DNA from: Chondrus crispus
Lineage: Eukaryota; Rhodophyta; Florideophyceae; Gigartinales; Gigartinaceae
Assembly: GCF_000350225.1 (NCBI RefSeq)
Contig: NW_005179157.1
Location: 1 to 64,000 of the forward strand
Length of the DNA: 64,000 nucleotides
Direction of reading: 5' to 3'
Shown here: one piece after another, positions 23,760 to 36,174 of the stretch
Position numbering within the stretch: position 1 is the stretch's first letter
Layout: every line of letters begins with the position of its first letter
Position numbers and translations under genes: made by a program
Notes under the pieces: model-generated
Database searches by the model: none
The model's input: the letters and a program-made list of their open reading frames with translations, nothing else
Told to the model about the DNA's origin: nothing

Positions 23760-25216
23760 CTTCATCCCTGAGCCATTCCAGTGGTGGTACCAAACGCAAG
23801 CGCTACGGCGTGGGCTTTTTTCCATTTCCCACGACCCTCTAAGTCTTCCTTCCATCTCGATTACCCCCTGATTCCCAACATGCTGGCCCTGTTGGCCACA
23901 TCGATTCCGATCCTAACGCTCCGTCCTCGCGTCGATATCCTGCTGCGTCGGAGCTCCACGATAAGGCCATGCGCCTTAATCCTGTGCTTTTTGCTTCCGC
24001 TAAATGGGTCTCTGTGATCCATGTATGCGCCTTCGATGACATTGCTTACTCGTTCGCCGACGGCGCCGGTATGCTTCCAGGACAAATACCCCTTCAAGCT
24101 ATCCGGTCTTACGATTGGTTGGCTCGCATCGCCATTCCTCCCTCCATCCTGTGTCACACTCCGCCTCGCGGTCGTGCGGTGTTATCGACCCGCTTCATGA
24201 CCGCTATGTGCGACAGGCTTGAGCTGCCATTGACGCAGGATCTCATCCCTGAGGAATTTGGTTGTGACACGTAGCAGTTTCGCACCGAGGGCGAGCGGTC
24301 TTACCTCGATAACATGTTGGCCTGGACCTCCGATAACCCTCCTCGTGAAGCTAACCGCCTTTGGTTCAACCAACGGACTGTCTCGGGCGACGCATGTGCT
24401 GTGGACCAACGCCATAATTCCGGCTAATTTCCGACTTATCAAGAGGGGTACCATCCCCTTCTTTCAGCACACAGTGCGCTTCGAACGCCGTATTCGGTCT
24501 GACACTGGTTATTTTGTGGCCTACCAGATATTGGAGGCGCGCGAAATCGCGAGGTGCCATTACGCGAATCGTTATCAACGTATTCCGTCGTGGTGGAGCC
24601 AATTTGAGGTCTGCCAAGGCTTCTGGGCTGAGCTCGGCCCTGTGTACCCGTACTACGGAAGGTATTACCTGATCCTCGACATGACCTTTGGGTGGTCTTC
24701 CTCACAGAGTGGTGTACCAAAGTGGCAGTGACTCTCCTGTGGGAGACCTACGACTGCTGGAGATTGTGGTACTTGCCTCCGCAGCCCATCAGCCTCATGG
24801 GACGCTTCGATTATTCGGTCCCCCTGGGCGGCGCTGATGCAGACACCGAACTCCATTCTCTCCTCGGTAAAATAGAGGATGTCGATTGGGACTTGATATC
24901 GCATCAAAATTCCTCTCGTTCCTTCGTCCGGCCACGCCCCTCTTTCTCTCCTGGTCGTGCTCATCGTGGTGCGGGGGACTACCCTTGGTTTAACCCCTGG
25001 ACGGGATCGCGATGTTCTTGCGACGAGGCGCGTCTGAGTCGACAATATGGGAGTCAGACGCCCGTTCCGGTTGAGATGCCCGTCTTCCTTGCGGATCCCC
25101 GCGAGCGCGACCTCTATCCCAGAGAGCCTTTGCGTTCTCGCCCTGTGTTACCGGTCTCACCGAGGTCTCACCGACTTTACTTCCTGTCGATCCGGCCGAC
25201 CCCAATCTTCCCGTGA
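23760..25216 (+). pseudogene. Antisense extra ORF of gypsy copy B (same unknown family as 13514-15318)
   Basis: Plus-strand coding region just inside the 3' LTR, antisense to gag-pol. Blocks match the element C antisense ORF in the same order: QFRTEGERSYLDNM, RFERRIRSDTGYFVAY, NRYQRIPSWWSQFEV, then MVFLTEW. The frame changes twice (near 24400 and 24690), and a TAG at 24272-24274 follows the block EFGCDT; the partner protein has Trp at this point. An upstream stretch around 23880-23985 also aligns with the partner's N-terminal part (DP, then spaced Glu and Asp). Past 25216 the sequence stays Pro/Arg-rich in shifting frames to about 25725 with no clear match. The family is unknown. Confidence 0.72.
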
Positions 25217-25725
25217 ATGCTTCGATAAGGGCGAAGAGAGCCCCTGGGTGCGAGGAGGTCAAATCCCCTTTGCAGTCCCATTCAACTCCAGTGGACAGGT
25301 GTCAACCTCTATCAGAGACAAGAGAAGTCCCCCCGTCAGCTAGCCGGACTGAAAGTCTGTCCGTGCGCGCAGCCCCAGAAAGGAAGGAAAATTCTTTTTC
25401 CCTTACCCCTCGGTTCCTCCTGCACCGTCTTCACCTGGCCACGTCCCAGCTCGTCCCCGTTCTCCTGCGGCTGTTCCGGTTGCCGCCCTCTTGTCACCAA
25501 TCGTCGACGCAGTCCAATCAACCAGGGGAGGTTCGACCTCCCCGTCCTCTCCAGATGTTCTCAAAAAGAACAACGGCGCCGCCAGCGTCTATCGCACATT
25601 GCTCCGCGCTCACGGAAGAGGCGAGGGGGCTCTTCGAGGAGCGTCCCTCGTTGACCTGCGCTTGCTGGCGCAGCTTGTCGTCTCACTTCCGAAGGAAAAA
25701 ATCCTTGGGTGAATCGTCCCATTGA

Positions 25726-28700
25726 CCCATTGCCGATGGTAGCGTCCTGTCGATCCATATTCGGATCATTGTCCTCTGAGGGTGTCGTCTCATCGACGAC
25801 ACTTCCCTTCATTCCCCGAAAATAAATTTCCTTCCCTTTTTCTATCAACTTCCTCCTCTTTTTGCATTTTTCTTCTCTTTATCCAACACGTACGTCATCC
25901 TTCCCCTCATTTTCCTTTTCCTCCTCTTTATTCAACGGTTTGACGGGGCCCAAACGCCCCGATTTCTCCCTTTTTTCTCTTTGACTCATGCGCCCGTCAC
26001 CGCTGTTGCATCTCATCATCTGTCCATCTCCTCTTTTTTCTTCAAATTCCGCCTCTTTACCGCAATTTCCTTCTCTTTACCTCATCCTTTCCCAACTCAG
26101 TCTCACACGGCTTCTTGTCATAGTGACGACGTCACGTGGCCTCGGGACTTCGTTTGCGAAGCTCATGATTGTTAGCTTCGGGTAGGCGTGGATGTGTTCG
26201 GGACGTCACAACGAAAATAAATATGAATCATTGCCGAATTCGGTCCCTCAGTCGGGCTCGCCGAGTCCAGATGCCAACGATATTTTGAGGTCTACTGTAC
26301 AATCCCTCCAGGGTCAAACGACCACTTCGCCCTTCATCTCCTCCGACGGACTCATAGCGTTGTGCGCCATTTGATTGTTTCAAACGGTCCTTCTCACTCC
26401 CGTCCCGAAAAAAACCCCCAGCATATGTCACATAGAAAACAGGAGAGGGTGGTTGGTGTAGAGTGTAGCCTCATGAATGGGGTCACAAAGGTATTACTAA
26501 TGATCCTTCGATGATTCCCTCTGCAAAGGGATCGAGGTCAAGAAGGTATGGGCAGTCGTGTTTCTGAATACGTTTTGTCTGTAAGGACCTCCAGAGGAAC
26601 CTGGGGGTGTCCCCTATGACTGTCCTTGCTACACGATGTGTTGTGTAATTGGACTCTGTGAGTCCATGAGTCCCTTCCCTCCTATGCGCTCAACTTGGGC
26701 ACTCGATGAGGTATCTCCTTCTTGACACTTTCCCGACGCCACTACGTCTAGTCTTGGAGGGTTCCCCATTAATCATCTCGAACACCGAGGGAGTTTCATT
26801 TGAATAAAAGAAACGATCTGTCACGCCCGTGTCGACTACTGTAGTCACTCGAGCTTGAGCTCTTTCTCCCTCCTTCTGCTCCAGCGCCTGGCAGTCCCTT
26901 GCTGGTGGCCTTCCTTGTCGTTGCACATATGCCAAAGGTCCAGCTCATGACGTAAGTGCGTTCCAGCCTCTCAAGTGCCTCCGCTCTCTCTCTTTTTTCT
27001 TTTCTTTTTCTGGCAACAACGGTGTGGGATTGTGAGACCAAACGTTAGGACGGTCCCCTCCGGGTGCCTTCGAAATCGCTCGATTCTACGAATTGCGAGC
27101 TTGTCCACAATGTGACGAATCCCGACGACATTTTTCCTACGCTCCCCAAAGGTCGCTTGTGCGTCGTCCTAATGTAATGCTGAATGCAAACATCGGCAAT
27201 CTTCTCATCTCGGGGGTTATCCTAAAACACGCAACTCCTCCAGCGCACCTTTTTGTCCTCACCTCTAAATTGATTTAGACAACCACACGTAGTGCGTCTC
27301 CGTTACGCAATTCTTCTCTGACTACAAATCCCTCGTTCCCGAAAAATTTCCAATGTCTTTCTTCCGTCGACCAGAGGTCGTCCTCCTTTCCCACACACCA
27401 GCGGTGTTCACATAGGCTTTCTTATGTAGCGCTAGAATCGCCTCCCTGCAGAAGTCGTCGAATACAATACTGTACTAAGCCTCGCTGTTCAGCTCAACCA
27501 AGACAATTTCTTCAATCCTTCATTGCGTCTGCGTGTGTTGCTTCACGGCCGGGGTACCCATGTGGTCGCAACGGAATCGAGCGTAGTAGCGACACATGTC
27601 TCTTTGGACCTCCTTCACGTGATTCGTCATTGTGCGCTGCCCTTGCGAAGAATAAATCAATAACGTGAGTACGCTCACAACAGGAAGAAAATAATAAAGT
27701 AGAAAGGTAGAGGAATAGGAAAGGGATCAAAGAAGAGGGGGAAGACGAATGGATCGTCGCAGTTGGTCGCTCGGGGTGAACGTAAATTAGAAACGTGAGC
27801 TATGGCATCGTCAGTCCTTTGACAGACGGTTTGTCGTAATCAAGCTCGTCGAGCTACCCGAACTCTCCGTCGGGGTCGTCCTCATCACCGTGGTCGCCCG
27901 AGGCGTCTGTTTGTAAGACGTTAAAAAGTTCCGGTTGCGTCTGTCACACGGTTAAAGCGTTGGCGGATCGTGTTGACGTGTCTTACGCCGCCAACCCATT
28001 TCTCCCCTCTCGTCGATAGATATCCTCTTCTCTCTTCCATAATTATTGTAGACTGGCGGGTCGACGTGCGCAGTTTCATTGTGTCGTTTACATCACCAAC
28101 TAAAAAAGAAGAAAGGAGAACAGGAACGAAACAGAGATTGAGGCAGGAGCAGATCGGACGACTGAAAAGCAAGCGGTTGACCGCCTTGATGACGACGTCG
28201 AGCCGATTCCCGTTGTTGACGAAGTCATCAGAAACGACAAAAAAATTGTTCCCTCCACACGGTGTAGTCTCGCGCGTTAGCTCGCGCACCACTTGTCCTT
28301 TGTCTATTCGTGAAAAACCTCACAAACATTTCCGTTCAAATTGATTCAGACGGGTATGGATCCCTGATCTAAAAGTCCCTTTGCGTGCGCACCCATGCGA
28401 CGCGTGATCATACGTAATTTGCGCATTGTCTTCACCTGAGGCTGCAGTGACTTTGTCACTGCCTGATGTAGCGCGTCTCGCCGCTCTATCTCTATGAGCG
28501 TTAAGCCACGCATACCTGCCCGTCTCACCTCATCTTTCTTTCTCGCCATTGCCGATGCGCCTTACTTCTGCTATGCTCATTCCTCGCTAGCTTCGCGCTG
28601 TAGTTCACAGCGTCCATCTCGACTCGACAACATCCCGCATGCGTAATCCCGCCTGGGCGTGCGTGGGTGAGGACCGTCTTTACTCCTCACTACGGCGCAA

Positions 28701-29333
28701 TCCGTAACATCCTTTCGAACTTGATAACTTCCCGACAGGGGCATTCCCGTTCGCTACCATGCGAATACCTTGGAGCCTCATAACTCCGGACAGAGCCGAT
28801 CTCCATTTGGTGATTCTCGATTCGATCACCCTCCAGGGGAGCGATTGTTTTCATCCAATTTCCACTATTTCAGTCGCGGTTCTCTCACTTCTCGCATCCC
28901 ACACGTCGTCTTGATCTGCCTCGTCCGCGTGCAGTCGCCCATCGACTGCGTCCTCTCCCAACCTTCTACCTTATCTAGAAGGTAACACACTCGTCAATCT
29001 GAGGCATCCTCTTCTTCTCAAATCTTCTCGTCATACCCGCTCCCTTGTAGAACAGACTTCTTCCTCGACTCGAAATACAGCTTGTAGCCTTAATCACGAT
29101 CGGTGGTTCGCAATCCCCTGTCGCCCTTGGGCGCCTGTCGTGTTCTCCTGAAACTACGCACGCTCGCTCCGGAATCGCCGACCTAGGTGCGTCTCGGGAA
29201 GGGAAACAAACATAAAAAACAAAACAACCAAATAACAAAAAAGAAACAGAACAGTTAAGAAGGTAAAAACATAGGATAATGGTTGCGGCTCGCGTCTTCT
29301 TTTCGCTTTCCATCGTCACATTCCGTATGGAGC
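25726..29333 (-). other. 3' region of gypsy copy B between the antisense ORF and pol
   Basis: No supported gene. The stretch at about 26085-26420 matches copy A near 225-560, and the end near 29090-29290 (purine-rich, with runs of CAAAACAAC) resembles copy A near 2930-3110. Pyrimidine-rich tracts occupy 25800-26100. Frames here are short and not shared with copy A as far as I can see. Confidence 0.55.
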
Positions 29334-32300
29334 TTATTCTGGTCTCGCCCGTGCGAATTGCCGCGGGAGGGGCAGTTTCTTCCTCCGGAAATAGGTCACC
29401 ACTGCGCTGCGCGGTAGCTGGGAAATCGGCTTCCACGTTTCGTCCTCAATCGCGTAGCCATACCATTCCACCTTGAGAATTAATTTTCCATCTTGATAAG
29501 CGTGGTCGACTATTTTGTCGATCACGTACTCCTGACCCCCGGTTCCTTCTTCCTGCGTGTCCAACTGTCCGTCCCTCTTCCGAAGAGCCAGCGACTCATC
29601 CTCATCCTTCCCTTCCCAACCTCCCATCTCTTGTAGATCGGGCGGGATGCCCGCAGTTTCCTGATTTACCAACGGTCCGTCATCCGTCCTATCCTTCGCT
29701 TGCGCGGCGGGTTCTTCTCGTCCCCCACCTCGATTTAGGAACTGTAGCGCTTGTCGTAGCCCGATTATCGGCGTGTAGTCCATGGGACTAGGGGCTACTT
29801 CGACTCTATCTCGCGACACGAGCTCTTCTTGGTCGCCTATAACAATGACGACCGTATTCTCAGTTGACTCCTTCACTTGATACGGACCCGTAGCCACTTG
29901 TGCCAACTTCTGTTCCGGCTCGGCGGCCGTGCCTTGCTCTTTCCGAAGGAATACGTATGATCCTGAAGGGATGTCATACCTCGGTTTGCGGAGCCGTGCG
30001 TCAAGGTTTCGCTTGTAGCGCGCTTGTTCTTTTCGCAAGCTCTTATCAGCACCTTTCATCAGGCTTTCCAACCACGACTGCCATTTCAGGTAGTACGCTC
30101 GATTCGAGCTAAATCCTTCTAAACTTGTCTGTGCTTGTAACGCAATGCTTCTCGGCGCCCGAGCTAATACCAGCTCGAAGGGCGCGATAGTCGTAGTTCG
30201 ATGAACTTGCGTGTCGTATGCGAACGTCACAGCGTCGCAAAATAGGTCCCAGGCCTTGGGATGCTCTCCAACATATTTTTGCAACGCGGAAGTCAGCGTG
30301 CGGTTAAACCTCTCAACTTGGCCGTTGGCGTGCGGGTGGTACGTAGTTGTGAACACATTGCGTATGCCGAGAATCCGGCAGACGTTCTGAAAGAACCGGG
30401 CCGTGAACTGTGTTCCATTGTCGGACAGCAGCTTGACCGGCGGTCCGTACACGAATACCCAATGGTGAACGAAGGCTTGTGCGATGTGCGCAGCTGATAT
30501 CTTCTTCAACGGTACGGTTTGTACCAGTTTCGAGTACCGATCGCTGATCACGAGAATATATAGATTTTCTCGTTTCGTTGTAATTAGCTCGCCGAGGATG
30601 TCGATGGCGACAAACTCCATCGGAGCTTTGGGCGTGAACAGCTTCATTTCCTTCGTGTTTCTTCTTAACTTCACTCTTTCCCGCGCACATGCGGCGCAAT
30701 TTTTCGCGACTGCATAGCAGTCTAGAGCCATCGTAGGCCAGTATAAATATCTCCTCAATGTCTTGTAAAGTTTCCTGCCTCCCGGGTGGCCTGCCAATTT
30801 TGGGTAGTGGGTCAACCCTAGGACGCAGTCCCTTAACGATTGTGGTATCACCACTTGTACGAACTCTGCCGCGGTACGGCATAGAGTTCCTTCGAGTTCC
30901 TCGGTTTCTGTTGTGAACGTGCGCGTTTTTCCCGCGTCCATTTCTTCTTTGATTCGGCTGCAGAAGGGGTCGACGGCTTGCTCGCGAATGAGCTCCTCCG
31001 GAGTGACAGCTTGAAAGTGATCGAGGCGATCAGAGGTGGCCATCTCCTCACGAGCGAAGATGTCGTCAAGCCGTTCAAAATCTTCTTCGTCGTATTCTGT
31101 AGCGTCGTCCGGTTCGGCCATAAAGCATGGGATTTCGTCGTCGATTCGTCGACGGTTTCTTCTGCTGTCCGTAATCTTGACAGGGCGTCAGCTTGGCTGT
31201 TCGCCTTGCCCTTCTTGTACTTGATTTCGAAATCAAATTCCGAGAGGCGGAGCCTCCATCGGATTAATCTCCCGCTGTGGTCGGCTACCTTCATCAACCA
31301 CCTCAATGAGGCATGGTCGGTATGCACAATGAAGTGCTCGCCATATAGATATGGTCTTAGAGTCTGTACGACCCAGATTACTGCTAGACATTCTTTTCCT
31401 GATACAGAATAGTTTCTGTCGGCTGCGGCTAACGTTCTGGAAAAGAACCTGATGGGTTTACGCTGCGCATCCGGATGCATTTGAAATAATGCAGCGTCGA
31501 TTTGATAGTCGCCTGCATCGGTGTCTACCGAGTATGGTAGGTCTTTCTTCGGCAGCGCCAACCCCGGTGGCGCCAAGATAGCGTCTTTGAGCTTATGAAA
31601 AGCTTTTTCGCATGGTTTGTCGAATCCTTCCAATTGGACCGGTTTTCCTTTCTTCAGTAGTTGGTTTAGGGGATGTGCAATTTTCGCATAATGCGGAACG
31701 AACCTGCGGTAGACATTGCAAAGTCCCAGGAAGCTTCTGAACTGCGTCTGCGTTTGAGGGTACCTCACTTGTTCCAATGCAGCGGTTCGCACGCCGTCAA
31801 CTTCGAGCGTACCTGGCCGAACGACGTAGCCCAAGTACTTGATCTTTTCGACGAAAAATTCGCACTTACGAAGCTTGAGCTTCACACCTGCCTTCTCCAA
31901 TACAGACAGTATTTCGTCAACGTGGAAGACGTGCTCCTCCCGGGATTTGCTGAAGATGATGATATCATCTAGATATACCAGACAGCATTTCCAACGGAAC
32001 GAAGAGAGCAGGATATCCATTGCTCTCTGGAACGTCGCTGGCGCGTTGGTAAGCCCGAAGGGCATTCTTGAGAATCGGTACAAACCTGAGTGACACAAAA
32101 ATGCGGTTTTGTTGCTGTCGCATTCGGGAATTGGCATCTGCCAGTACCCGGAGATGGAGTCTCACGCGGAGATAACCTTGGTGTCACCAAGCGAGTCTAT
32201 ACACTCATCCATGCGGGGCAGCGGGTACGTGTCCTTCACCGTCACTGCATTCAATCTTCTATAATCGACGCAGAAGCGCATTGAACCGTCTGGTTTCGGC

Positions 32301-33892
32301 ACCAGCAACACGAGCGACGCCCATTCTGACTGTGCCGGCTCAATTACTCCTGCCTCTAACATCTTCTGTACTTCTGCATCTTATTTCTCGAGGGCCTTAG
32401 GCCCGGCCCGATACGGGGCTTGCGCAATTGGTATTTTGTCCGGGACCAATTCGATTCGGTGGACCGTGGTGTTAATTTCACCAAGGGTCCCATCCCACAT
32501 GCGGGAATATTTCTTGAGCATCCGACAGAATCGCTGTCGTAGCCGGTCCGGGACGTGGTTCAGGTCGAGTTCATCCACGTTCAGCGGTGGAGGCTCGATC
32601 CGTCGTTCCGGCTTCGCAGTTGCCGACGCGGAGAGCCCATCCAACCGTTCTTCTCGCAGCTCTGTCGAGTCTTGCTCTGATGATAAAAATTTAACGTCGC
32701 CCGTAGGCGACGGAGTAGAATTAGGAACTCCTTCCTCGGTTATCTCTTGTACTCCAAGTACCTCACCAATGGTGGTTTGGCTTGCGAACGCGGCTCGCGG
32801 ATGCGGCAGAAGTTCGGTCACCACCTGGCACTTTTGTAGCCTGACAGGGTACTTCCTAAAATTCGTAACGAGCAAACGGAATGGCCTGTCAGGCTCAACC
32901 TGAACGACACTATTAGTACTCACTAAGCCGTGTTTTTGATAAAACGTTGCATACGGCTGGAACACGACTAAAACAGTCCTCTTCGAGGTACATTCGACGA
33001 CGCGTTGCGTCCCTGGCTCAATAGTCGTGGCCCTTGCCACCTTCACTCCGGGGGAAATTCGTTCTCCTTTTTTCTCTTCGTGGTGCTCTCCTGGGACCAT
33101 AGTCTTCTTTCCCTTTCTCGGCGAGAACTTCCTTATAATCGGAACCACCGAGAAATTTGCCAACTCCACAGTCTTCCTACGAGGATAGATTGCTTCCACA
33201 AACCGATCACAGTAGTCCGCACCTAGAATTAGGTGGACTGCGAGTTTTTCACAAACTATGAATTCGGTTGAAGCCACGAAACGTCCAAGTCTCACAGGCA
33301 TTTTGAGTGTACCTAGAGTTCGGAGTGGCCTGTTATTCGCATCGCCGATGTCTTGGGTCGGTCCGAACGACACAAGAGTTTCCATTCCTGTAGGAAGCTC
33401 GGATCTCCGGATGAGATTAGGTCCCGCGCCTGTGTCCAACACGGACAGTACACGGCTCATCAATCCGACCGTCGGTCCAATGTCCGCGAAGACTTTGTAG
33501 TTTTTCCTCGCAAGAACTAAAATCTTCTCGGGACATTCCCCGCGCTTGACCCTGTACCAGCGGCGTTGGACTTGTTCTAGCGGATCGTCCTTGCCTCTTC
33601 GCAGAATCTTCTTGACCCCAATGGGTCCTTTCGGTTTATCGATGATTCCAACTGTCTCCTCGTCGTCGACTGCCTCCTTCGCTAAAAGCGGAGAAAGGGA
33701 CTGGGTCCCGGACATGGTTCGCAGGACGCCTGTCTCTCCTTTCGAATTTTTTGAGATTACCCCCCTTAGTTTTCCTGTCGCTGCGGATTTCTTCTCCAGT
33801 CCGACGACGGCCCCGCGGCCGGCCTTCCTGATGTTCGGTTCGAACCTTCGGCAGAGGCACTCGGTGTGCTCGCCGCCTGCAATTCGAACCAT
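29334..33892 (-). pseudogene. pol: pol pseudogene of gypsy copy B (PR-RT-RH-IN-chromodomain)
   Basis: The protease block DTGAGPN sits near 33430-33450. Reverse transcriptase and RNase H (30848-32362) have YLDD and the RNase H start VDTDAGDYQ. Integrase (29334-31121) has an intact HHCC zinc finger, then catalytic D (AIDILGEL), D (SDNGTQF) and E (GQVERFNR). A C-terminal chromodomain has VEWYGY and DETWKP. Lesions are stops at 32381-32383 and 32162-32164 and a single frameshift near 31120-31150 between RNase H and integrase. The integrase-chromodomain frame (595 codons) is undamaged, unlike copy A. The polypeptide probably starts upstream of 33892 by a -1 shift from gag. Confidence 0.94.
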
Positions 33893-36054
33893 TGATTTAC
33901 CTTCAGGTAACGTAACTTGTCGACGGAATTCCCAACCTCTCCATCGGGGAGAGCACCTCGTAGTTCCTCAGAACTCAGTGCATCTCTCGGAACGAGAGCA
34001 AACACGTACGCGCTCCGTGACTCTTCTCGTAGCAATGGTAGCATACAAGGCCATGCTTCTTCAGATGGTACCGCGACCTTGGCGGTCCTCGGGCCGTCGG
34101 CCGGCCCATCCAGCCCGGTCTTCGGAGGGCCGTACCCTTGTCTTCCATCGGAATTCTTGGCGCTGGCGTGTGTCCGCGCCCTCGAAAAGCTAACAAGGAG
34201 TCCGCGGCCTCTGTATACGAGTCCGTCGTATACGTGGGCGTCTGTAGCGTAGACATCCCACTAGCCCCGTGCTCCTCGTCTCCATATTCCTCCGAGGGGT
34301 CATAAAATCGCCCTCGGCGACCAGTGCTCCTGCGTATCCATTTTCTTCCCGATCAACAGTAGTAGGTCCTCTGGACGCAGACAGTGAGTCGGCCAAGTGG
34401 ACAGCACCGCGGGTTTTTCGCCTGGGGTGCGAAGGATTCTGCTTCCCCACATCCTTAGCGTCGCTGGCGCTTGGATGGTGACTCTCCTTGTCTTCCTATC
34501 CTTGGCGCGGCTCGCCGAGATATGCGCCTTCGCGTAATTAACTAGTCTCAAAAACGAAACGCCCCGATTGTCTTGTCGGTATTGAGATACCATCGGCTTG
34601 ATACTCGAATCGAGTCCTTCAATAAACATCGTCATTTGTTCTTCCATCGAATATCCGTTTCCACATCGATTGCTCGCGTCTGTCAGACGGATATAAAATT
34701 CCATCCCGTCTTCAGACGGTAGCTGCTGTACTTCTCGTAAAGCGAGTACGGCTTGGCGGATTGCCTCATCGGTGGCGAAGCTTCGCAATAGCCACTGTAC
34801 GGCCTCCGGCCAGACGGATATTTTCCCATGGTGGGATCCCGCCGTTTGTGACACCGGAGTGTACTGTCTCCGGGCCATTCCGCTGAGGAACTCCGGTAGC
34901 AGGCGGATCGCTTGGCCTTCGTTCATCTCCTGGGTGTCGAATTCTTGGACTAACTTAGCTAAACAGTCTAGAACTAATACGCTATCGTCTCCTGTGAACG
35001 TATTGTCTCTCTTCACCTTTGGTGGTATGTCTCTTCTTATCTTTCGCACGGCGGTCCGCCGCTTGCCCGACAAATGTGTCTGCGGGTTCCGCAGGCGGTA
35101 CGTCATGTACGAAAGCAACTTCTTGAAGAGGTGGTTGGTCGGATTTAATTCCTCCAACTCCTCCCATCGCAGTCCGCGCCGCGTCGCGATGTTTTCTGGC
35201 TCCGCTTCCTTGTCTCTCCGCGAGGCGGACGAAGTGACTCCGCTTCTTTTGGAGCTCTTATTATTTGACGAAATTCCATTCCCTTCTGTCAATCTTCGGT
35301 CGGAATTTCTTGAATGGTTCTACGAGCCGTCGCCACCATTTTCTTCTGAAACATCCGACTCCGAATTTGAGTCGCAATTTTCGCGGTCGTCACCACAGTG
35401 ACTTTTGTTCTTCTTTCGGCCTTTGGCCGACTTGGGTCTCTTCCACTTGGAGGCCCGGATCCAGACTGACTTGTCCTTCTTCGTTGGACTGTCGATTTCT
35501 TCTCCGTCGGAGAGCGGTCCCGCGTCCAAACTTGGTTCGACCCGGCCCGCAGCTTGCTCAAGGTCCTTGAGTCGCTGCGAAGCGCGGTAGAACCGGTCGT
35601 CGATGCTGTCCCTTGTCTTGGCCAGCATTTCCAGGGCCTGATTCGCATCTCGCCGCGCTCCTTTCGCGGCGAGCTTTAGCGAATCCAGCACTTCCGAATC
35701 TCGGCCCGGGGACGCATCGGTACTTAAATTCTCAACGAGAACCACACGGGCTGTCAGCTCTTCAAGCGCAGCGTGGAACTCGGATTTTAGCAACTCCTGT
35801 AGCTTCTGAAAAATGCCCAGATGTTCGTCGGACTTGCTCTTCGTCTCCTGACGAATCTCCTCGCTCAACTTCTCGAACTTCTCTTCCAGGCCATTTTTCT
35901 CAACGGCTGTCCCCGAAGGGGACGCTTCTGCAACTGCATCAGTAGCCGAATTTCCTTGGCTTCTTGTACGAGGTCCTCGCGGAATCCTCGACTCTTGAGC
36001 TGATCCAGCTCTTCTGACCCCAGGACCGACGTCCTTGGGTTGGCCTGATGCCAT
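33893..36054 (-). pseudogene. gag: gag pseudogene of gypsy copy B
   Basis: Starts at ATG 36052-36054. The first 244 codons form a charged coiled-coil-like N-terminus ending in a basic then acidic stretch, with a stop at 35320-35322. The same frame continues through a capsid-like region (34300-35292) with the WPEAVQWLLRSF motif shared with copy A. A frameshift near 35100 is evident because the block found in copy A continues in another frame there. The C-terminal part lies at 33975-34256, with an Arg/Pro-rich segment and a CCHC knuckle (C-x2-C-x4-H-x4-C) near 34000, followed by a stop earlier than in copy A. Confidence 0.88.
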
Positions 36055-36157
36055 GGTCCGCTCTTAATAAACGAGACCTATCGAACTAATTTACCTATTC
36101 CCGACTTCTGATTTCAGTTCCAGATTCAAGGTCGGGCTTCGTAGTTTGCAGATTCTA

Positions 36158-36170
36158 GGTCGGGAGACCA
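36158..36170 (-). promoter_or_regulatory. Primer-binding-site-like sequence, copy B
   Basis: TGGTCTCCCGACC on the minus strand, four bases inside the 5' LTR, identical in sequence and spacing to copy A. A second partial copy of the neighbouring tRNA-like text (GATTCAAGGTCGGG) occurs just to the left at about 36123-36136, as a short duplication. Confidence 0.6.
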
Positions 36171-36174
36171 CTTA

